DNA from: Rhodobacteraceae bacterium UBA3087 | Lineage (GTDB): Bacteria; Pseudomonadota; Alphaproteobacteria; Rhodobacterales; Rhodobacteraceae | Assembly (NCBI GenBank): GCA_002367285.1 | Contig: DFBF01000088.1 | Coordinates: forward strand, 22,802 to 29,265 | DNA length: 6,464 nt | Direction: 5' to 3' | Part shown: in pieces, positions 1 through 6,391 of the stretch | How the letters are laid out: every line of letters starts with the position of its first letter | How positions within the stretch are numbered: position 1 is the first letter of the stretch | Made by a program: the position numbers and the translations under genes | Notes under the pieces: generated by a model | Seen by the model: the letters and a program-made list of their open reading frames with translations, nothing else | The model's database searches: none | Told to the model about the DNA's origin: nothing

Positions 1-610
1 CCCCCGCCGCAAAATCATCCAGCGAGAAGTTGTTGATCACATGCACCGGCAATGCGCCCAGCCCCCGCGCGGCCAGCGTGTCGGCCATATCCTGGGACAG
101 AACAATGATCGCCGCTGACCGGCGCAGCGTCTGATTATCCAACCATCTGAGTATCTTGGCAGGTCGTCCCCGACCCAAACGGCCGCCGGAATAGCCCGAG
201 ACCTCAGGGTGGATATCCATCATGTGATAGACAAATTTGGCCCCGACCAAACGCGCCGCAAGGCTGGCCCACCAGGCCGCCAAAACAGGCGGAAAGGTTG
301 ACGCCGTCACCACATCGGGGCGCAGCCGCAGCACGTGGAAAAACAGCGCCAAAGCGTAAAGAACCACGTTCACCGCCCGCAGCACCGGGTTCTTGCGGTT
401 TTCCTGAAACACCCAACAGCGGCGCACATTCAAACGCCCCAGCAGTTCGCGTTTCGCCGCCAGCGCACCCACGTCGCGATAGGAGGGTTTGGAGGCAAAC
501 ACATGCACCTCGTGCCCCGCGTCCACCATGCCTTCGCCGATTGTGCGCAGCATCAAAGCATACGGTGCCGTATCGGGCCAAAAGTAACGATGGGTGAGCA
601 GAAGCTTCAT
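1..610 (-). CDS. Glycosyltransferase, GT4-like fold, N-terminal part (3' end outside window)
   Basis: Reading from ATG at 610-608 gives 203 residues without a stop before the window ends, so the C-terminal nucleotide-sugar-binding half is missing. The visible part resembles the GT-B acceptor domain of GT4-family enzymes: start MKLLLTHRYFWPD, then AGHEVHVFASKPSY (31-44), a hydrophobic stretch around 78-95 that may help membrane association, RPDVVTAST (97-105), AGxKFVYHMMDIHPEVSGYSG-like core (123-142) and IIVLSQDMADTLAARG (168-183). Proteins of this type, including WbuB-like ones, transfer a sugar from a nucleotide donor to a lipid-linked glycan on the cytoplasmic membrane face. Donor and acceptor cannot be read from this half. 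The start lies 1 bp after the aminotransferase stop, with only a weak Shine-Dalgarno-like GGAC upstream, which suggests coupling. I infer that it extends the glycan begun by the phosphoglycosyl transferase upstream in the operon. Confidence 0.85.
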   Translation of the reverse strand, partial: MKLLLTHRYFWPDTAPYALMLRTIGEGMVDAGHEVHVFASKPSYRDVGALAAKRELLGRLNVRRCWVFQENRKNPVLRAVNVVLYALALFFHVLRLRPDVVTASTFPPVLAAWWASLAARLVGAKFVYHMMDIHPEVSGYSGGRLGRGRPAKILRWLDNQTLRRSAAIIVLSQDMADTLAARGLGALPVHVINNFSLDDFAAG

Positions 611-611
611 C

Positions 612-1739
612 TCAGCCGTCCAACATGGACAGGATGTGGCCGATCACCTCGTCCTGTTCGCCGTCGCTCATATCGCTGCCCGAGGGCAGGCACAGGCCTT
701 GGTCAAACAAACGTTCATCAACGCCCGTGCCGTGGTATTGGGCGCCGTCAAACAGCGGCTGCATATGCATCGGTTTCCACAGCGGGCGGCTTTCGATCTG
801 GTATTCCATCAGCTTTTCGCGCAGGTCTTCGCGGGTCACCCCCAGCACAGCAGGGTCCAGCGAGATCGCCGTCAGCCATTTGCTGGAATGGTATCCATCA
901 GGTTCCGGCATGAAGGTGATGCCGGCGCGTGTCAAAGCGGCCTGATAGCGGTCGTTGATCGCACGGCGACGGGCCACACGGTCGTCCAGAACCTCCATCT
1001 GGCCCAGACCGATGGCGGCGCAGATGTTGGACAGGCGATAGTTATAGCCATAGGTCGAATGTTCATAGTGGGGCGCCGGGTCGCGGGCTTGGGTCGCCAG
1101 GAACCGCGCCTCATCAGCCAGTTTTGCGGATTTGGTCACCAACATACCACCGCCAGATGTGGTGATGATCTTGTTGCCATTGAACGACAGGATTGCGGCG
1201 TCGCCGCCCGTGCCGCATTTGCGTCCGCCCTTATGCGTCGCCCCCAGACTTTCGGCGCTGTCGACCACCAGGGCGACGCCATAGCGTCCGCACATGGTTT
1301 CCAGTCGTTCCAGGTCCACGCCCTGGCCGTACAGGTCGGTGGGCACGATGGCGCGGGGCAGACGGTTGGCCTTGTTCGCGTCTTCAAGCGCCTGTTCCAA
1401 CAGGTCACAATCCACCGTCCAGCTGTCTGGCGACAGGTCGAAAAACACCGGCGTCGCGCCTTGGTACAGCACGGGGAAAATGCCACCTGCAAAGGTCATG
1501 GAACTGATCCAGACCTCAGACCCTGCGTCGACCCCAACCATGCGCAGCGCCAGGTGCAGCGCGGCCGATCCCGACGACAGACCGACACAGTGCAGCCCCC
1601 CGCCCAGATAGTCGCTGACCGACTGTTCAAACGCGTTCAACTGCGGGCCAAGCGGCGCAACAAAGTTGCTGTCAAACGCCGCGTTGACATGGTCGCGTTC
1701 GGTGCCGCCCATATGTGGGCGTGAAAGCCAGATGCGCAT
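612..1739 (-). CDS. PLP-dependent sugar aminotransferase, DegT/DnrJ/EryC1/StrS family
   Basis: The 375-residue protein has the usual length and layout of the nucleotide-sugar aminotransferase family (aspartate aminotransferase fold). Visible markers are an N-terminal LSRPHMGGTE (5-14), SNFVAPLGP (24-32), the phosphate-binding SSGSAALHLAL (55-65), VDSAES with the cofactor-contacting Asp160 (159-164), and SFNGNKIITTSGGG with the likely Schiff-base Lys190 (185-198). The HMGG start and SFNGNK motif are shared with PglE-type enzymes that aminate UDP-4-keto-6-deoxy-GlcNAc at C4 using glutamate, so a 4-amino-4,6-dideoxy sugar is the best guess; the substrate is not proven. I chose ATG 1739 because GGAG lies at 1749-1746, six bases upstream, and family homology begins there; a longer in-frame ATG at 1835 would add 32 unrelated residues inside the sulfotransferase gene. 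It begins 1 bp after the sulfotransferase stop. No matching sugar acetyltransferase is visible in the window. Confidence 0.9.
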   Translation of the reverse strand: MRIWLSRPHMGGTERDHVNAAFDSNFVAPLGPQLNAFEQSVSDYLGGGLHCVGLSSGSAALHLALRMVGVDAGSEVWISSMTFAGGIFPVLYQGATPVFFDLSPDSWTVDCDLLEQALEDANKANRLPRAIVPTDLYGQGVDLERLETMCGRYGVALVVDSAESLGATHKGGRKCGTGGDAAILSFNGNKIITTSGGGMLVTKSAKLADEARFLATQARDPAPHYEHSTYGYNYRLSNICAAIGLGQMEVLDDRVARRRAINDRYQAALTRAGITFMPEPDGYHSSKWLTAISLDPAVLGVTREDLREKLMEYQIESRPLWKPMHMQPLFDGAQYHGTGVDERLFDQGLCLPSGSDMSDGEQDEVIGHILSMLDG

Positions 1740-1740
1740 G

Positions 1741-2649
1741 CTATTCTCCGTATTCCGTCGGTATTTTTGTCGTCGTGTATCCGTGCGCCGCCAGGGGCGC
1801 CTGCATGATGTCCAGCGCTTCGGTGGGCAGATCACTCAGCAACGCGCGGCCCTTGCCGACCGATGTGCTGCGCACAGGACCGGCGGCTGTTGCAATGTCA
1901 CTATCGCTGGCCTCGGTGCCCAGAAAGGTGAGGATCGCGGCCAAACTCCCCGCAGGGTTGGCGGTGAAATCCTCATAGCGCAGCGTCAGAACGCGGGCCG
2001 GGTCAATCTGCGCAAAGGCATCGTCCGCATGGCTGACACAGGCGGCCCACTGGCGGGCGCAGATTTCTTCCAACGGCGCGCCGTCCAGCGCCTGCATGCC
2101 GTCAAATCGTGGGCCCCAGACCGACAGGCGTTTGGTCTTGCCCAGCATCAACCCGACGCGCGATTTCACGAACGACCAGCCATAGATCGGCAGGTCGGAC
2201 AGCGGCGTATAACGTGCCTTGGCGGTGAAATATGGCAGGCCCGGCAGTTCCAGATCTCCCTGCCAGCGTTTGCGCGCCGAGGCCACGACATCAACGCCTG
2301 AACGCACGATATGCACGTATTTCGCCTCGGGCAGGATCGCATCGACAAAGGGCACGCGCAGAGTATTAGCGCAGGTCTTTTCGACCACGAACCGGGGTTG
2401 TGCCGCCTGATGCCAAAGCCGTTCAAACGCGCCCCGGATGAACCGGCGCACAAGTGGGGTGGCGTTTGCGGCAGGGATTTCATCATTGGGCCAGGACAGG
2501 TTGCCGTGGCGCCAGATCGGGTTGATCTCGTCACAGGTCCAAGTCGCAAACTCCGGCAGGCGCGTCAGCATATCGCGCAGCGCATTGGTGCCTGACCGGC
2601 CCGCGCCGATGATCACGACAGGGGTGAATTTCAACGCAGAACAGCTCAT
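1741..2649 (-). CDS. PAPS-dependent sulfotransferase, likely acting on the glycan
   Basis: The 302-residue protein carries the two PAPS-binding signatures of the sulfotransferase superfamily. The 5'-phosphosulfate loop is VVIIGAGRSGTNALRDML (11-28), and the 3'-phosphate site is KYVHIVRSGVDVVAS followed by ARKRW (110-129), with Arg116 and a following Ser in the usual places. A conserved late segment, LTLRYEDFTANP (near 226-237), is also typical. The family moves sulfate from PAPS to a hydroxyl or amine. In this setting, between a phosphoglycosyl transferase and an aminotransferase, a sugar of the encoded polysaccharide or its lipid-linked precursor is the likely acceptor; this is inference from context. 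There is no signal peptide or clear membrane segment, so it is probably cytoplasmic. Its ATG overlaps the stop of the preceding gene (ATGA at 2649-2646) and lacks a good Shine-Dalgarno site, which suggests translational coupling. Some family members act on lipids or other small molecules, so the target is open. Confidence 0.88.
   Translation of the reverse strand: MSCSALKFTPVVIIGAGRSGTNALRDMLTRLPEFATWTCDEINPIWRHGNLSWPNDEIPAANATPLVRRFIRGAFERLWHQAAQPRFVVEKTCANTLRVPFVDAILPEAKYVHIVRSGVDVVASARKRWQGDLELPGLPYFTAKARYTPLSDLPIYGWSFVKSRVGLMLGKTKRLSVWGPRFDGMQALDGAPLEEICARQWAACVSHADDAFAQIDPARVLTLRYEDFTANPAGSLAAILTFLGTEASDSDIATAAGPVRSTSVGKGRALLSDLPTEALDIMQAPLAAHGYTTTKIPTEYGE
1746..1749 (-). promoter_or_regulatory. 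Ribosome binding site of the aminotransferase
   Basis: GGAG on the minus strand, six bases before ATG 1739. It lies inside the last codons of the sulfotransferase and decides the start at 1739 over the upstream in-frame ATG at 1835. Confidence 0.65.
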
Positions 2650-3236
2650 CCACGCACCGTTTTCATGATATAGGACAGATCACCGCTCAGGCTCCAATTA
2701 TCCATATATTCCAAATTGATACGCACCTTGTCGGGCCAAATCACGTTGTCATTATAGACCTCGGGGTCAGGTTGGGCCGCCAACAGTTCTTCCTCGGCGC
2801 GGTATTTCAACGTGGCGGGCCCGGTGATGCCCGGTTTCAGCTGCAACAGCCGCGTGTCAGCCCCTTGCAAACGGTCCATGTACCCCGGCACATCCGGGCG
2901 CGGACCGACGAATGACATCTGGCCCAGCAGCACGTTCCACAGCTGCGGCAACTCGTCCAGCTTCCAGCGGCGAAACCGGGCGCCCCATGTGGTGATCCGC
3001 GCGTCATTGGCCGTGGTCACCGTGGTGCCGCCGACGTTGCGCATGGTGCGCAGTTTCACGACCCTGAACGGTGTGCCGCCCTGCCCCACACGGGTCTGGC
3101 AGAAAAATCCGCTGGCGCCGGTGTCGCGCCCGGCGATGACCCAGGTGGCCGCAATAATCGGCCACAGAACCGACAGACCAAGGGCGGCGACCACCAGGTC
3201 AAAGCCGCGTTTCACAAGACGGTCACCTATCGTCAT
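2646..3236 (-). CDS. Undecaprenyl-phosphate sugar phosphotransferase (small phosphoglycosyl transferase)
   Basis: This 196-residue protein is the short, PglC-like form of the bacterial sugar transferase family, which transfers a sugar-1-phosphate from a UDP-sugar to undecaprenyl phosphate and so starts glycan assembly. Visible parts: KRGFDLVVAALGLSVLWPII (9-28), a single membrane helix with the Pro26 that gives the re-entrant hairpin in this group; a basic FRVVKLRTM (57-65); the KLDELPQLWNVLLGQMSFVGPRP core (92-114) with the catalytic Asp94-Glu95 pair; and KPGITGPATLKYRAEEELL (134-152). ATG 3236 is chosen because the family's N-terminus begins there and GGAA lies nine bases upstream. A longer frame from 3371 would add 45 residues lying wholly inside the epimerase gene. 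It overlaps the epimerase by 14 bp and the sulfotransferase by 4 bp. UDP-L-FucNAc or a UDP-amino-sugar are plausible substrates, but the sequence alone does not decide. Confidence 0.92.
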   Translation of the reverse strand: MTIGDRLVKRGFDLVVAALGLSVLWPIIAATWVIAGRDTGASGFFCQTRVGQGGTPFRVVKLRTMRNVGGTTVTTANDARITTWGARFRRWKLDELPQLWNVLLGQMSFVGPRPDVPGYMDRLQGADTRLLQLKPGITGPATLKYRAEEELLAAQPDPEVYNDNVIWPDKVRINLEYMDNWSLSGDLSYIMKTVRG

Positions 3237-4374
3237 GGGTGCGAATTCCGTCCCATTGATTGGACAGCCGCGCGGTGCCCAGAACCAGGCTGACCACCCG
3301 CTCAGAGGTGTTGGTGATGCAGTAATCTGCGGGCACCGGATGCGGCGTGCCAGCGGCTTCACGTTCAGCAAACATCCGGGTGACGGCGTCGATGCCGCCC
3401 AGCATGGTGTCGCGGTCCAGCCCGGTCATGATCAGGCAGCCAACATCGACGCCTTCGGGCCGTTCAATCGCATCGCGCGGGGTGATCGCGGGAAAGCCCA
3501 ACATCGAAGCCTCTTCGGCAATCGTGCCACTGTCGGACACTGCACAAAAGGCATTCATTTGCAGGTTGTTATAGTCGTGAAAGCCGAAGGGCTTGGAATA
3601 CTGCACCTTGTCGTGGAACGTCACATCCAGCGCCTCGAGCCGCTTGCGCGTGCGCGGGTGGGTCGAGACGATGACCGGGAAACCATAGCTTTCGGCCAGC
3701 GTGTTCAGCGTGTCCACCAGCGATGCCAGACGCGCCGGGCTGTCGACGTTTTCTTCGCGGTGCAGCGACACGATGAAATACTCACGCCGTGTCAGGTTCA
3801 GGCGTGTCAGCACGTCCGAGGCCTCGATCTGGTCGCGGTAATGTTCCAACACTTCGCGCATTGGGCTGCCGGTCAGGTTGATGCGGCGATGTTCCAGCCC
3901 TTCGGCCAACAGGTGGCGGCGCGCGTGTTCGGTATAGACCAGGTTGAAATCGGCAATGTGGTCGACCAGACGCCGGTTGGTTTCCTCAGGCACATTGCGA
4001 TCGAAACTGCGATTGCCGGCCTCCATGTGATACACGGGCACCTTCATGCGGCGCGCCATGATGGCGGAAATGGCGGAATTCGTGTCACCTAGGATCACCA
4101 CCGCGTCGGGTTTCTCCTGTGCCAGCGCCTTTTCGACCTCGGTCAGGATGCCGCCCAGGGTCTCGCCCAGGCTACCGCCGCCAACGCCCAGAAAATGGTC
4201 GGGCTTGCGCACGCCAAGGTCCTCAAAGAACACTTCGTTCAGCTCGTAATCCCAGTTCTGTCCGGTGTGCACGATCACGTGGTCCGTGTACTGGTCCAGC
4301 CGGTCCATCACGCGGCTCAGGCGGATGATTTCGGGGCGTGTACCCAGGATGGTCATGACTTTCAGCTTGTTCAT
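3223..4374 (-). CDS. capG: UDP-sugar 2-epimerase, non-hydrolysing WecB family, CapG/WbjD/FnlC type (UDP-L-FucNAc-forming)
   Basis: The 383-residue protein matches the non-hydrolysing UDP-GlcNAc 2-epimerase fold along its whole length: ILGTRPEIIRLSRV (9-22), GDTNSAISA (96-104), HMEAGNRSFDRNVPEETNRR (116-135), SLHREENVD (203-211), SDSGTIAEEA (280-289) and RDAIERPEGVD (300-310). The MEAGNRSFDRxVPEE version, where classical WecB has MEAGLRT, is the mark I recognise for CapG/WbjD/FnlC enzymes. These invert C2 of UDP-N-acetyl-6-deoxy-L-talosamine (UDP-L-PneNAc) to give UDP-L-FucNAc. The preceding capE- and capF-type genes support that role over ManNAc synthesis. The protein is cytoplasmic. Its start is ATG 4374, with AAGGT seven bases upstream, overlapping the capF stop as ATGA. 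The last residues (about 370-383) look unconserved, and their codons overlap the next gene by 14 bp. Confidence 0.92.
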   Translation of the reverse strand: MNKLKVMTILGTRPEIIRLSRVMDRLDQYTDHVIVHTGQNWDYELNEVFFEDLGVRKPDHFLGVGGGSLGETLGGILTEVEKALAQEKPDAVVILGDTNSAISAIMARRMKVPVYHMEAGNRSFDRNVPEETNRRLVDHIADFNLVYTEHARRHLLAEGLEHRRINLTGSPMREVLEHYRDQIEASDVLTRLNLTRREYFIVSLHREENVDSPARLASLVDTLNTLAESYGFPVIVSTHPRTRKRLEALDVTFHDKVQYSKPFGFHDYNNLQMNAFCAVSDSGTIAEEASMLGFPAITPRDAIERPEGVDVGCLIMTGLDRDTMLGGIDAVTRMFAEREAAGTPHPVPADYCITNTSERVVSLVLGTARLSNQWDGIRTHDDR

Positions 4375-5486
4375 GGCAGCACCTTATCCGCGTAAGTATC
4401 AGGGTTTTCGGGATCAAACAGGTCGTGGGTCCAAAACAGGGTCAACAGATCGCCGCCGCCTACGTTTTCGATCGAATGGGTGTGCAGGGTGGGCATGTCG
4501 ACGGGCGCAGGTGCGTCACCGGTGACGCGGTATTCCCAGACCTCGTCAGACAGCACCTTGCGGATGCGAATGATCGCTTCGCCTTGGACCACCAGAAACC
4601 GTTCGACCTTGCCCAGATGGAAATGATCGCCGCGCGTGACGCCAGGCTTGGTGGTCGACAGGAATGTCTGGCCACCTCCGCCGCCTTTGACGGCTTCAAA
4701 CAGGGTGCCACGTGCGTCAGAGTTCAGCGTCAGGGGCCGCGGCCAGCCCCCCGGATAGGTTGCCGCACGATAGCTGTTGAACAGCTGACGGGTGAAATTA
4801 TCGGACAGATCGGGAAAGACATTGGCGCCGTAAAGGGTGTGGAAGCCCTGCAACACTTGCAGGAGCTGTGGCACACTGATGTCCCGCGCGTCAGGCGCCA
4901 GATCGCCGTTGAGGCCGCTCGATGCGGCGTCAATGGCGGCCCCGGCGGCGGCACCTGCATGCAGCAGATTGACCCGGCCCTCAGGGTTCACGCTGGGCGT
5001 ATCCCCAGCGATGACTTGGGCGATCAGCGTCGCAGTCACATTGTTGTAATGGGGCCGCGCGCCTTCGCCAAAGATATGAGGCAGGATCAGGTTGGTGAAC
5101 CTGGGTGTCGCCGCCGACAAAACCTCGGCGGCACGCGCTTTGCCGCGACCATAAGGCGTATCGCCGCCCGCGTGGGTCGAATTGGCATAGACTACGTGCG
5201 GCCAGCCGTCCAAGGCATCGGCCAGACGCTGAGCAATCGCCGGATTGGCGGCCTCGACCACCTCGTCGGCTGCGCGGTTCACGCCTGCGAAATGCAGCAC
5301 CATGTCGGTGCCCTTCAGCGCCGTCGCCAGTGCGACGTCATCGTCAAACGCGGCGTGGTCCAGCGCGACGATGTCCCAAGGGGCCGCGCGCCCCTTGAAC
5401 CCGGCGGCGCAGTTCGCGGCATGCAGGCGCGCATGCGCGTGCCAGCCGATCAGCCCGCCCGCGCCCGTGATGACAACCCGTTTCAT
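4371..5486 (-). CDS. capF: CapF/WbjC/FnlB-type bifunctional UDP-sugar epimerase/reductase (SDR plus cupin)
   Basis: The 371-residue protein has the two-domain build that defines CapF. The N-terminal part (about 1-245) is an extended SDR with VVITGAGGLIGWHAH (4-18) as dinucleotide loop, LHFAGVNRA (64-72), and Tyr112/Lys116 in PYGRGK as the catalytic pair. The C-terminal part (about 250-371) is a cupin with GDHFHLGKVERFLVVQGEA-like motif (286-304; His288, His290, Glu295) and HTHSIENVG (335-343), the expected metal ligands. In the known family the cupin domain epimerises C3 of UDP-2-acetamido-2,6-dideoxy-L-arabino-4-hexulose, and the SDR domain reduces C4 with NADPH to give UDP-N-acetyl-L-talosamine-type product (UDP-L-PneNAc). 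ATG 5486 has GGAAGG seven bases upstream and overlaps the preceding stop as ATGA; the end overlaps the capG start the same way. A short glycine run (268-272) lies at the start of the cupin. All key residues are present, so it should be active. Confidence 0.93.
   Translation of the reverse strand: MKRVVITGAGGLIGWHAHARLHAANCAAGFKGRAAPWDIVALDHAAFDDDVALATALKGTDMVLHFAGVNRAADEVVEAANPAIAQRLADALDGWPHVVYANSTHAGGDTPYGRGKARAAEVLSAATPRFTNLILPHIFGEGARPHYNNVTATLIAQVIAGDTPSVNPEGRVNLLHAGAAAGAAIDAASSGLNGDLAPDARDISVPQLLQVLQGFHTLYGANVFPDLSDNFTRQLFNSYRAATYPGGWPRPLTLNSDARGTLFEAVKGGGGGQTFLSTTKPGVTRGDHFHLGKVERFLVVQGEAIIRIRKVLSDEVWEYRVTGDAPAPVDMPTLHTHSIENVGGGDLLTLFWTHDLFDPENPDTYADKVLP
4381..4385 (-). promoter_or_regulatory. 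Ribosome binding site of the capG-like gene
   Basis: AAGGT on the minus strand, ending seven bases ahead of ATG 4374, inside the capF coding end. Together with the ATGA overlap it fixes the start of the epimerase. Confidence 0.55.
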
Positions 5487-5493
5487 TTGCCAG

Positions 5494-5499
5494 CCTTCC
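5494..5499 (-). promoter_or_regulatory. Strong ribosome binding site of capF
   Basis: GGAAGG on the minus strand, seven bases before ATG 5486 and inside the 3' end of the capE-like gene. It is the best Shine-Dalgarno match in the window. It could let capF be translated partly independently of the interrupted gene upstream. Confidence 0.65.
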
Positions 5500-6388
5500 A
5501 GGCGGCCAATTCGGCCTGCACTTCGGGCAGCGAAAACAGCAGATCCTTCACCCCCTGCACCGACAGCTGTTCGGTGTTGTGGGAATGGTAATCCTCAAAC
5601 GTCTTGGTCTGGGTGTCGCCTTCGGAAAAGAACGGCTTATAGTTCAGATCGCGCGTGTCCAGCATGATGCGGTAATAGTCGCCCATGTCTTCGGAGCTGG
5701 CCAATTCCTGCGCGGATGCCAGCGTTTCGTACAGCTTTTCCGCGTGACGCCAGCCGATATTTTCGACCGGATGATCCGGCAGGTCGAACAGCTCTTTCAA
5801 CGCCTGCACCAGGTCGGCGATGGTCGAGGCCGGCGCTTTCTTGATAAACAGATCACCCTGACGGGCATGTTCAAACGCGTAGTTCACCAAGGCAACGCTG
5901 TCGCGCAGCGGCATCAGGAACCGCGTCATGGTCGGTTCGGTCACCGTGATCGGCTTGCCCGATTTCAGCTGTCGGATGAACAGCGGAATGGCGGAACCAC
6001 GCGAATACATCACATTGCCATAACGCACGCAGGAAATGATGGTTTTGCCATCCGGCCCCAGATCGCGGGCCGCCGCTTGGGCGTGTTTTTCCATCATCGC
6101 CTTGGACATGCCCATGGCATTGACGGGAAAGACCGCTTTGTCGGTCGACAGGCAGACCAGGCTTTGCACATCGGCGCGGATCGCCGCGCGGATCACGTTT
6201 TCGGACCCGATCACATTGGTGCGCACCGCTTCATGCGGGAAGAATTCACAGCTGGGCACCTGTTTCAGCGCGGCGGCGTGAAACACGCATTGCACCCCGT
6301 GCATGGCCCGTTCCACCGCATCACGGTCGCGGATATCGCCGATGTAATACCGCACCCGATCTTCGCGCAGATCATTGCGCAGCGCGTC

Positions 6389-6391
6389 CTA
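6389..6391 (-). other. In-frame amber codon replacing conserved Gln (CAG to TAG)
   Basis: Codon-by-codon reading of the minus strand gives GAC GAA GAA AAG TAG GAC GCG CTG. The reading frame and homology hold on both sides, so this is a point substitution rather than a frameshift. A single transition from CAG (Gln) accounts for it. Confidence 0.9.

Noticed and set aside
204..581. Minus-strand open frame of 125 codons inside the first gene
   Set aside because: Wrong frame within the glycosyltransferase gene. The true frame from ATG 610 is open to the window end and shows GT4 motifs.
594..1724. Plus-strand open frame of 376 codons
   Set aside because: Exact antisense shadow of the aminotransferase; composition is not protein-like.
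1740..1835. N-terminal extension of the aminotransferase to ATG 1835
   Set aside because: The extra 32 residues overlap the sulfotransferase, are low-complexity basic sequence, and lie upstream of a good ribosome site for ATG 1739.
3237..3371. N-terminal extension of the phosphoglycosyl transferase to 3371
   Set aside because: The extra 45 residues lie wholly inside capG in another frame and do not resemble the family N-terminus.
2812..4092. Plus-strand open frame of 426 codons
   Set aside because: It is antisense to the phosphoglycosyl transferase and capG, both of which carry unmistakable motifs. The translation is rich in R, H, Q, A and P with no recognisable domain, as expected opposite GC-biased genes.
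4425..5591. Plus-strand open frame of 388 codons
   Set aside because: Antisense to capF and the end of the capE-like gene; no domain or plausible ribosome site.
6389..6391. Programmed recoding of TAG (pyrrolysine or similar)
   Set aside because: Homologues have an ordinary glutamine at this surface position and nothing nearby suggests a recoding signal. A point mutation or base-call error is simpler.
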